Positions 57,089 through 64,000 of a stretch of DNA of 64,000 nt are shown here, piece after piece (position 1 is the stretch's first letter; every line of letters begins with the position of its first letter). The stretch comes from Chloroflexota bacterium (GTDB lineage Bacteria > Chloroflexota > Anaerolineae > 4572-78 > J111). The stretch lies in assembly GCA_016860845.1 (NCBI GenBank), contig BOKF01000004.1, positions 62,001 through 126,000 on the forward strand, read 5' to 3'. Made by a program: the position numbers and the translations under genes. The notes under the pieces were generated by a model. That model saw nothing but the letters and a program-made list of their open reading frames with translations, did no database searches and had not been told where the DNA came from.

Positions 57089-57964
57089 TCAACGTCGAAA
57101 CTGGCGCTCGACCACGGCATCGCCAAAGGTCATAAAAGCCAGAACGGTAAAAAAGATGACCAGTCCCGGCAGCACGCCATACCACCAGGCCCGAAAAATA
57201 AACAGGCGCGAGTCGGCCACCATCAAGCCCCATTCCGGCGTGGGATTCTGCGCGCCCAGCCCCAGGAAGCTCAGGCCGGTCAGGGCCAACAGGACGTAGC
57301 CCAGGTCCAGGGTGATGCGGGCATTTAGCTCGTTGGTGGTTTGGGGCAGAATATGGCGCAGGATGATGCGCCAGATGGGTACGCCGGTCGCTCTGGCTGC
57401 GTCCACAAAAAGCTCTTTTTTGATGCTCAGTACCTGTCCCCGGATCATACGGGCATAACCGGGCCACCACACCAACACCAGGGCCAGCACCGCGCTGGCC
57501 ATGCCCCGGCCCAGGGCACTGGCGACGGCCAGGGCCAGGATAAAGTAGGGAAAAGCCAGAAAAACATCCACCAACCGCATCATGAGCTGGTCAAGGCGCC
57601 CGCCTAAAAAGCCGGCCAGCCCGCCCCAGAGCGTGCCCAGCGCCGCCGCCGAAAGGACCACGATCAAGGTCATGCCGATGGAGTAACGCGCACCGTAGAT
57701 CATGCGGCTGTAAACATCGCGGCCGGCCCCATCGGTGCCAAACCAGTGGTCGGCGCTGGGGGGCTTCAAGCGGTCTCTGACCGTCAGAGCCAGCGGGTCG
57801 TGGGTCGCCAGCAGGGCAGGGAAGATAATGGCCAGCCCCATGATCGCCACCACCAGTCCCGACCAGAGTGTAATCCCGTTGACCCGCCCGCCCCGCCGCT
57901 TCAGCAGCTCGCCCAGGGAAGTCCGCCCGAACAGGGTGCCTGTTACGTTGATGGCTTCATCCAT
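57089..57964 (-). CDS. DppC-type ABC transporter permease
   Basis: Importer subunit of 291 residues: LLATHDPLALTVRDRLKPPS, WFGTDGAGRDVYSRMIYGAR, the EAA loop LFVDAARATGVPIWRII and FLGLGAQNPTPEWGLMVADS. Paired with the DppB-type gene 15 bp upstream. No ATPase gene belongs to this set. Confidence 0.94.
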   Translation of the reverse strand: MDEAINVTGTLFGRTSLGELLKRRGGRVNGITLWSGLVVAIMGLAIIFPALLATHDPLALTVRDRLKPPSADHWFGTDGAGRDVYSRMIYGARYSIGMTLIVVLSAAALGTLWGGLAGFLGGRLDQLMMRLVDVFLAFPYFILALAVASALGRGMASAVLALVLVWWPGYARMIRGQVLSIKKELFVDAARATGVPIWRIILRHILPQTTNELNARITLDLGYVLLALTGLSFLGLGAQNPTPEWGLMVADSRLFIFRAWWYGVLPGLVIFFTVLAFMTFGDAVVERQFRR

Positions 57965-57979
57965 AATGAATACTCAAGT

Positions 57980-58990
57980 TTAAGTGGATTGCCGCAACCG
58001 CGGATCAAGCACTGGGTAGGTCAAATCTACCAGCAGGTTGACAAAAACAAAGACAAAGGTAATCAGCAGGGTCAGCGCCTGAATTGGGGCGTAATCAAAC
58101 GTTTTGAAGGACTCAAACGCGTACAGCCCAATGCCTGGCCAGGAGAAAACGGCCTCAACCAGAATCGTCCCACCCAGCAGCCAGCCAAATTGCAGCCCCA
58201 GCATGGTCAACACCGGGTTGAGCGCGTTCTTGAGCACATGGCTCCGCAGCACGGCGCCCTCCGACAAGCCTTTGCTCCGGGCAGTGCGGACATATCCTTT
58301 TTTTAACTCTTCCCGCACCGCCGCCTGGGTCAGGCGTGCGGCCAGGGCCAGCAAGCTCAAGACCAGGCTGGCAACGGGCAAGAATAAATGAAGCAGCGCA
58401 TCCCGGAAGAGGGCGGTATCACCTGCCAGCAGCGTATCAATGGTGTAAAAACCGGTCACGTGAGGGGGCGGCAGGGCGGCCAAATCCAGGCGACCGGCAA
58501 TTGGCAGCCAGCCCAACTGCGTGCCAAACACCAACTGAAAGACCAGCCCAATCCAGAAAATCGGCACCGCCGCCCCGATAGCTGAGACGACGCGAGCCAG
58601 CAACGCCGCCACGGAGTCGGGCCAGACGGCCCAGACTACGCCGATACCCAGCCCGAGGATAACGTAGATCGTAAAGCTAAAGATGACCAATTCCAGGGTA
58701 GCCGGGAAGGCCAGCTTGATGTCATCCCAGACCGGCTGGCGGGTTTGAATGGATCTACCCAGATCGAACTGCAACAATCCGGCCATGTAACGCTGGTACT
58801 GCACATAAACTGGCTGGTCCAGCCCCAGGCTGCGCTTGACTTCTGCCACTTGCTCCGGGCCGGCATTCAGGCCGGCAGCCAGCCGGGCCGGATCGGCCGG
58901 GATGACGCGTGAAATGAAGAAGGTCAGCGTCACCACGCCGAGGACAACAAAAATGATCCAGGTTAACCGCAGTAAAAGGTAACGGAACAT
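57980..58990 (-). CDS. DppB-type ABC transporter permease
   Basis: Importer subunit of 336 residues: FFISRVIPADPARLAAGLNA after helix one, LLQFDLGRSIQTRQPV and the EAA loop LKKGYVRTARSKGLSEGAVL. It follows the receptor gene behind a 16-bp perfect inverted repeat. Confidence 0.94.
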   Translation of the reverse strand: MFRYLLLRLTWIIFVVLGVVTLTFFISRVIPADPARLAAGLNAGPEQVAEVKRSLGLDQPVYVQYQRYMAGLLQFDLGRSIQTRQPVWDDIKLAFPATLELVIFSFTIYVILGLGIGVVWAVWPDSVAALLARVVSAIGAAVPIFWIGLVFQLVFGTQLGWLPIAGRLDLAALPPPHVTGFYTIDTLLAGDTALFRDALLHLFLPVASLVLSLLALAARLTQAAVREELKKGYVRTARSKGLSEGAVLRSHVLKNALNPVLTMLGLQFGWLLGGTILVEAVFSWPGIGLYAFESFKTFDYAPIQALTLLITFVFVFVNLLVDLTYPVLDPRLRQST

Positions 58991-59013
58991 AAGTGATAAA
59001 CTGGCGCTACTGA

Positions 59014-59067
59014 GCCGAAAATCATCCTTGAATAGGACACTGCCCGCATCGAAGGATGATTTTCGGC
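59014..59067. repeat. Perfect 16-bp inverted repeat after the receptor gene
   Basis: GCCGAAAATCATCCTT and AAGGATGATTTTCGGC pair exactly over a 22-base loop, in the 86-bp gap between receptor and permease genes. Confidence 0.85.
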
Positions 59068-59076
59068 CAACTCCAA

Positions 59077-60804
59077 TTATTGCTGCGGCATCTTCTGCAC
59101 GTAGAAGAAGCGCACCAGGTAGTTGTAATCCAGCGTTTCGTACACCGCCCCTTCGATGTTCTCCCGCACGGGTTGAGCCAGAGTCGGCGTGACGACATAG
59201 AGGGCCGGTACATCCCCGACAATCTTTTGTTGGAGATTGTACAGCGCCTCGGTGCGCTCCTGCTCATCCTGGATCGTCGGGATTTCGTCCAGCCACTTAT
59301 CTACTTCGGCATCAACATAGTAAGACCAGTTGTAGCCGCTCTTGTCGGCAGTGTTGCCTGAAAAGTAGGAAGTGCGCAGGATAAAGGTGGGATCGTTGGT
59401 GAACATAGATTGATTGAGGTAGGAAATATCCGGCGCGGTCGCCTTGTCGGCCATGGTCGGCGGCATCTGGGGCCAGGGCACGAGGATCTGCTCCAGTTCA
59501 ATGCCCAGCTCGGCCAGATTTTGCTGCAACAGGGTTCCGGCGAACTCTTCATACGACAACCCCTTTAGGCCCAGGTAGCGCAGCTTAAAGCCGCCATCTG
59601 GATAGCCCGCCTCGGCCAAAAGCTGCTTGGCTTTTTCCATGTCCTGCTTTTGCACGGGCAAACTGGGGTCAACGCCCTCGGCGTTCTTGGGCAGCGGGCC
59701 AGTGGGCGTCTCGCCCAGTCCCTGGAAGAAATCGGCAAAGGCTTGATAATCAAAGGCGTACTTAATCGCTTCACGAACTTTGACGTTGTCCAGCGGCTTG
59801 TTGTTGGTATTCAAGGTTAAAATAGAGACCTGGAACTGGGGCTGTTCGATGAGTTTGACCCCGGGCAAATCCTTGGCTGCAATGGAGTCATCCGGCCCAA
59901 CCGCGCCTAGCATATCAATCTGGCCCTGCCCCAGGAGTTGCAGCGCGGTAGAAATGTCCGCATCCACCCGCAGGATGACCCGGTCAGCCGTATAGGGCAA
60001 CCACTCCTGCCAGTAGCCGGTATTTTTGACCATGACGATCTGGCTGCCCTTGTTCCAGGAGTCGAATTTGTAGGGGCCTGTGCCGACGCCATTGGTGGCG
60101 AAGAAATCGTTGGCCCAGGGGTCGGCATCGGTTTTGTTCGCTTCAATCGCCTGAGGGCTGACCAAAGGCAGTTTCGGCAGAACGCCCAAAAAGAATACAT
60201 TGGGCCGGGACAGGGTGATCTTCAGCGTTTGGGCGTCAACCGCCTCAATCGAGCTAATGTCGGTCATGAGGCTGGCCGGGCCTTGATTGATTTCCTTAAT
60301 CCGGTCTAAACCCATTTTGGCCGCCTCAGCATTAAAGTCGGCGCCGTCATGATATTTAACACCCTGGCGCAAGGTAAAGGTATAGGTCAGACCGTCCTCC
60401 GACACTTCCCAACTCTCGGCCAGGGCCGGTCGAAGCTCGGTGCTGGCGGGGACATACTCCAGCAAACCTTCATAGACATTCCGCACAAACTCTAACCCGT
60501 CGGAACTGAAGGCAATCGCCGGGTCCAGCGTAGCCGTTTCGGCAATGTTACTAAAAACAATGGTGACGGGTTCAGCCGAATCTTCAGCGGAGGTCGCAGC
60601 CGCAGCGTCTGCGGTCGGCGCGGCCTCCTCGCTGGCGGCGGCTTCGGTTGGAGCCTCAGCGGCGGGTTCGCTCGCCGCCGGTTGTTCTGTGACCGCCGGA
60701 GCTTCGGCTTCTTTGGCCGGTTCCGGGGCTGGTTGCGACGCAGCGCAACTCGACAGCCACAGTGTGATAAGTCCAACAATTACGATTAATGCTAAGCGAC
60801 GCAT
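59077..60804 (-). CDS. Family 5 ABC transporter substrate-binding lipoprotein
   Basis: Receptor of 575 residues. The signal peptide ends in the lipobox LSSC (Cys20), followed by a long Ala/Glu/Pro-rich linker to about residue 78. The SBP domain has FSNIAETATLDPAIAFSSD, YTFTLRQGVKYHDGADF and VREAIKYAFDYQAF. AGGAGG lies before the ATG. It follows hyuB copy 1 by 76 bp, linking uptake to the hydantoinase pair. Confidence 0.93.
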   Translation of the reverse strand: MRRLALIVIVGLITLWLSSCAASQPAPEPAKEAEAPAVTEQPAASEPAAEAPTEAAASEEAAPTADAAAATSAEDSAEPVTIVFSNIAETATLDPAIAFSSDGLEFVRNVYEGLLEYVPASTELRPALAESWEVSEDGLTYTFTLRQGVKYHDGADFNAEAAKMGLDRIKEINQGPASLMTDISSIEAVDAQTLKITLSRPNVFFLGVLPKLPLVSPQAIEANKTDADPWANDFFATNGVGTGPYKFDSWNKGSQIVMVKNTGYWQEWLPYTADRVILRVDADISTALQLLGQGQIDMLGAVGPDDSIAAKDLPGVKLIEQPQFQVSILTLNTNNKPLDNVKVREAIKYAFDYQAFADFFQGLGETPTGPLPKNAEGVDPSLPVQKQDMEKAKQLLAEAGYPDGGFKLRYLGLKGLSYEEFAGTLLQQNLAELGIELEQILVPWPQMPPTMADKATAPDISYLNQSMFTNDPTFILRTSYFSGNTADKSGYNWSYYVDAEVDKWLDEIPTIQDEQERTEALYNLQQKIVGDVPALYVVTPTLAQPVRENIEGAVYETLDYNYLVRFFYVQKMPQQ

Positions 60805-60880
60805 CTCAATCCTCCTCTAATTTGTCTATGGTAAAACTTTGTCATTTGTTCTTGATTCACCTGTCCAGATAGAGTCAAAT

Positions 60881-62617
60881 TCAAACACCTTTCGCTGCTT
60901 GAGCCAAGCAGAGGCGGGCTTGACTTGTGGCCGCTGTGTCAATCTCAAAGCCGCCATCTCGGAAATGGAGACCGTATTCGGTCTCTGCGGCCTGCCGCGT
61001 GATGTAGCCGTCGCTCAAGTCATCCAGGACTCGTTGATGATCACGTTCCCAGGGCGGCCCATAGCCGCCGCCCCCAGCCGTATAGCAGCGAACGGTTACA
61101 CCGGGCGGAATAGGCAGGTGGTTGGCTTTTTTCAAGACTCGTTCCAACGGGCCGCCCGGATCAACCACGCAGCGGGCCGTCCGCCCGGCCCGGCCTCCGG
61201 CGACACCCCACCCCGGCGTGACCGTCCGCTCCAGCCACAACAGCAAGCGGCAGCCGGGCGCGGTTGGCTGGTACTCTTTAATCAAAGCCAGCCCGCCTCG
61301 ATAGCGGCCTGCGCCGCCGCTGTCCTGTTCCAGGGCGCGGCAGGTGACGCGCAGCGGGTACTTGGCCTCTTCGACCTCGGCGGAGATATTTTTCAAGTCG
61401 CCGGCCATATAATTGACCACGGCATTGAGGCCATCCTCGTCCGGCAGCGCCCCCCAGCCTACGGCGCTGGCCTCGCCCGTCACAAACAGCCCCCCGGCCG
61501 TGGTACGTCCGGCCATAATAAAATTCATCTGGTCGGAGGGTTGGCCGGCCGGCACCCGCCCTGGCAGCGCTTGAGCCATGGCCCGGAGAATCAGCTCGAT
61601 CATCAGACCGATCTGCGGGCCGTAGTAGAGGCAGGCGGCCGGTTCCTGGGCAGCAAAGAGGGTGCCGGTAGGGGCGGTCACAGTCAGGGGACGGAAATGC
61701 CCGCCATTCGGCGGGTGGTGCGGATTGATCAAAAATTTGTAGGCCAGCCGCGCTCCAGAGATGGTCTGGGCAAAGCCGCAGTTGGTGCAGCCCTGGCGTT
61801 GAAGGCTGGAGCCAGTCAGATCAATATGGATATCGGTACCCGTAACGGTTACCTGAACCCGCACGTAGACAGGCTCATCGCTGTGACCGTCGCTATCCAG
61901 GTAGCCTTCGGCACTGTACTGGCCATCCGGGATAGCGTTGATCGCTTCCCGGTCAGCTCGCTCGGCCTGAGCAAAGATTTCGGCTGTGGCTTCGCGGACC
62001 GTTGCCAAGCCAAAACGGCTTAGAAGATCGTGATAGCGCCGCTCGCCGGTGCGGCAGGCGGCCACTTGAGCGTTCATATCGCCCAGGATCGAGCGCGGCA
62101 GCCGGCTGTTGCGGGCCATAAGATCCAGGACGTCTTTGATTGGCTCGCCAGCCCGGTACAGCCGGATGGGGCCCAGTCGCAATCCTTCTTGATAAATTTC
62201 GGTGGTATCCACCGATACGCCGGCATCTTTGCCGCCCATATCCAGCCAGTGCGCTTTGGTGGCAGTAAAGCCAACCAGCTCTCCTTCGTAAAAAATGGGC
62301 GAGATCACGGTGACATCATTCAGGTGCGAGCCGACCAGGTAAGGGTCATTCAGGGCGTAAATATCCCCTTCAAAAATGCCTCCTTCGGCAAAATGGGCGG
62401 CCACAATCTTCACGGCCTCGTCGAGCGCACCCAGGAAGATAGGCAGTCCGGGAGCCTGGCCCAGCAGTTCGGCACGCTCGTTGAAGAGGGCCACGCTGCA
62501 ATCCTTCATCTCATAGATAATGGGGGAAAAGGCGCTGCGGGCCAGGTTGGCGTTCATCTCCAGAGCGATGGAATTGAGGGCGTTGCGCAAAATTTCAACG
62601 GTAATCGGATCAGGCAT
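60881..62617 (-). CDS. Hydantoinase B/oxoprolinase family protein (HyuB-like, copy 1)
   Basis: Beta subunit of 578 residues from ATG 62617 (GTG 62623 possible). SPIIYEMKDCSVALFNE, NDPYLVGSHLNDVTVISPI, WLDMGGKDAGVSVDTTEIY and YTAGGGGYGPPWERD are family segments. It overlaps the upstream hyuA stop, the normal arrangement of an alpha-beta pair for ATP-dependent opening of hydantoin- or 5-oxoproline-like rings. More distant from copies 2 and 3 than those are from each other. Confidence 0.94.
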   Translation of the reverse strand: MPDPITVEILRNALNSIALEMNANLARSAFSPIIYEMKDCSVALFNERAELLGQAPGLPIFLGALDEAVKIVAAHFAEGGIFEGDIYALNDPYLVGSHLNDVTVISPIFYEGELVGFTATKAHWLDMGGKDAGVSVDTTEIYQEGLRLGPIRLYRAGEPIKDVLDLMARNSRLPRSILGDMNAQVAACRTGERRYHDLLSRFGLATVREATAEIFAQAERADREAINAIPDGQYSAEGYLDSDGHSDEPVYVRVQVTVTGTDIHIDLTGSSLQRQGCTNCGFAQTISGARLAYKFLINPHHPPNGGHFRPLTVTAPTGTLFAAQEPAACLYYGPQIGLMIELILRAMAQALPGRVPAGQPSDQMNFIMAGRTTAGGLFVTGEASAVGWGALPDEDGLNAVVNYMAGDLKNISAEVEEAKYPLRVTCRALEQDSGGAGRYRGGLALIKEYQPTAPGCRLLLWLERTVTPGWGVAGGRAGRTARCVVDPGGPLERVLKKANHLPIPPGVTVRCYTAGGGGYGPPWERDHQRVLDDLSDGYITRQAAETEYGLHFRDGGFEIDTAATSQARLCLAQAAKGV

Positions 62618-64000
62618 GCTCACCCCGCGTTATGACAATATTGCCGTAGGTATCTACACTGGCCTGATAACGAGGGGACATCACGGTCGTGCAGGAGGGT
62701 TCCTCGATAATTGCCGGCCCGGCAAAAACATCCCCTGGCTGCAAGTCTGCCCGGTGGAAAACCTGGGTTTCCATAGTTTTTCGGCCAAAGATGACCTGCC
62801 GCTGGTTGGCTGAACTGATCTGCCGTTCAGCCTGCTCCCCCAATGCCGTGGCAGCTCCCCGGCCCAGATGGCCTACCGCGCTCACCCGCAAATTGACAAA
62901 CTCGATGGCCTCCTCCCGGTTGCTGTGACCATAACGGGTCTGATATGCTTGATGGAATTGCTCCGCCAGGGCTGAATACCTTGCCCCATCTACTTTTTCG
63001 CTGAGAGGAATGTTCACAAAATACTCTTGCCCAACGTAGCGCATATCGGCGGTGCGGCGAAATTCCATAGCCGCCCGATCCACATGTTCGGTCTGAAGAA
63101 TTTCTCGCCCTTCAGCTTCCAGTTCTCTGAAAACGTTTTCCACGTGCGCGGCGGTCATGCTCACCACGGGATGGTAGAAACTGCGCACCAGGTCGTGCCG
63201 AATGTCGGCATGCAGCATGCCCCAGGCTGAAAAGGTCCCCGGCGATAAAGGAATAACCACGCGGGGAATACTTAACTCTTCGGCCAGGAAAACCGCGTGC
63301 ATCGGCCCGGCCCCGCCAAAAGCCACTAAGGTGAATTGACGGGGATCAATCCCTCGCTCGACCGTAATAGCGCGAATAGCATTCGCCATCTTAGCATTGA
63401 CAATATCAATCATGCCTTCGGCCAGGGCCTCAGCCGTTAGCCCTAAGGCTTCGGCCAGCGCCCCCAGAGCTTGCCGGGCGGCCTCTGCATCCAGTTGCAT
63501 CTCTCCCCCCAGGAAATGCGCCGGGTCAATCCGGCCCAGGACCACGTTAGCATCGGTTACGGTGGGTTCAGTTCCACCCCGGCCGTAGCAGGCCGGACCG
63601 GGTTCGGCCCCGGCGCTATGCGGACCCACCCTCAACCCGCCTGCTTCAAGCCAGCCAATGGACCCGCCTCCCGCCCCAATCGTATGGATGTTGACAATGG
63701 GCATCAGCACCGGAAAGCCTTCCAGGTAGGTCTCTGAAGTCACATCAGGTTGGCCGTTGATGACCAGGCTGACATCAAAGCTGGTGCCGCCCATATCTAT
63801 ACATAACAAATGGTCGCTGCCAAGCTGCTCTCGCAAACCGGCCCCGCCCATCGTGCCGCCAACCGGCCCTGAAAAAAGGGATTGGATGGGGTGCTGGCGC
63901 GCTGCGGCCGCCGTCATGATGCCGCCATTGGACTGCATGATATGCAGGCGAGCGTGTAAACCGGCCTCGGAGCCTTTGGCCTCCAGGCGAGCCAGATAAC
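62610..64000 (-). CDS. Hydantoinase A/oxoprolinase family protein (HyuA-like), N-terminus outside window
   Basis: Alpha subunit with the ATP-binding ASKHA fold. The frame is open to the window edge, giving 463 residues of a protein that usually has 650-700. Visible are MQSNGGIMTA, the phosphate loop LCIDMGGTSFDVSLV, the conserved HTIGAGGGSIGWLE, AGAEPGPACYGRGGTEPTVT and AFGGAGPMHA. The C-terminal domain ends before VITRGEHA. It is the only HyuA in the window and overlaps hyuB copy 1 by 8 bp. Confidence 0.94.
   Translation of the reverse strand, partial: YLARLEAKGSEAGLHARLHIMQSNGGIMTAAAARQHPIQSLFSGPVGGTMGGAGLREQLGSDHLLCIDMGGTSFDVSLVINGQPDVTSETYLEGFPVLMPIVNIHTIGAGGGSIGWLEAGGLRVGPHSAGAEPGPACYGRGGTEPTVTDANVVLGRIDPAHFLGGEMQLDAEAARQALGALAEALGLTAEALAEGMIDIVNAKMANAIRAITVERGIDPRQFTLVAFGGAGPMHAVFLAEELSIPRVVIPLSPGTFSAWGMLHADIRHDLVRSFYHPVVSMTAAHVENVFRELEAEGREILQTEHVDRAAMEFRRTADMRYVGQEYFVNIPLSEKVDGARYSALAEQFHQAYQTRYGHSNREEAIEFVNLRVSAVGHLGRGAATALGEQAERQISSANQRQVIFGRKTMETQVFHRADLQPGDVFAGPAIIEEPSCTTVMSPRYQASVDTYGNIVITRGEHA

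Noticed and set aside
60839..62023. A 394-codon plus-strand frame opposite HyuB copy 1
   Set aside because: HyuB on the other strand is clearly real; this frame is antisense and featureless.

Overview
The window reads as chromosomal DNA from a GC-rich, heterotrophic bacterium, most likely a Chloroflexota (Anaerolineae/Caldilineae-like). This is an inference from several traits: many lipoprotein solute receptors with Pro/Thr/Glu/Ala-rich linkers, one receptor with an N-terminal LysM-like domain, stacked peptide-type ABC transporters, and N-methylhydantoinase genes. No rRNA, tRNA or CRISPR array was recognised.

Layout. (1) 1-3882, minus: an FtsX/MacB-type export permease (cut by the window edge), its ATPase and a PadR repressor behind a near-consensus promoter. 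(2) 4126-18504, plus: RpiR regulator, opine-type dehydrogenase, EamA transporter, a 1229-residue protein joining a B12-binding domain, a glutamate-mutase-E-like barrel and a GlmL-like ASKHA domain, then a complete peptide-type ABC transporter and a C45 acyltransferase/hydrolase. (3) 18843-21804, plus: an ECF42-type sigma factor with two YCII/DGPF proteins and a DUF998 membrane protein. (4) 22058-30387: a Wadjet (jetABCD) defence operon on the minus strand with its own Xre regulator and a four-helix-bundle gene between jetB and jetC. It is bordered by a decapitated solute-binding-protein gene on the left and a decapitated histidine kinase gene on the right. (5) 30390-34505: response regulator, KDG-kinase-like sugar kinase, and a decayed zone with TnpB remnants, an ECF41 sigma pseudogene and an SDR that has lost its C-terminus. 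(6) 34522-64000, minus: a long catabolic/transport region with one HyuA (partial), three HyuB, a hydantoin-racemase-like protein, two amidohydrolases, an M24 peptidase, a desuccinylase-like metalloprotein, SDRs, a DegT-type aminotransferase, three peptide-type receptors with three permease pairs, but only one pair of ATPases.

How it may work together (inference). The plus-strand locus would import a small peptide- or opine-like compound, cleave an amide (C45), oxidise a secondary amine (opine dehydrogenase) and rearrange a carbon skeleton (B12 mutase fusion). The minus-strand region would import and open cyclic amides or N-acyl compounds using HyuA/HyuB, racemase, amidohydrolases and peptidase.

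A theme across the window is the hairpins at gene junctions. Their arms are iterated short words (GCGTGAT, GCGTGTT, GGTAGCA, GAGGCGA). They sit after every peptide-type receptor gene, they punctuate the Wadjet operon, and several supply the stop codon of the gene before them. The most unusual single gene is the B12-mutase/ASKHA fusion at 7277-10966.
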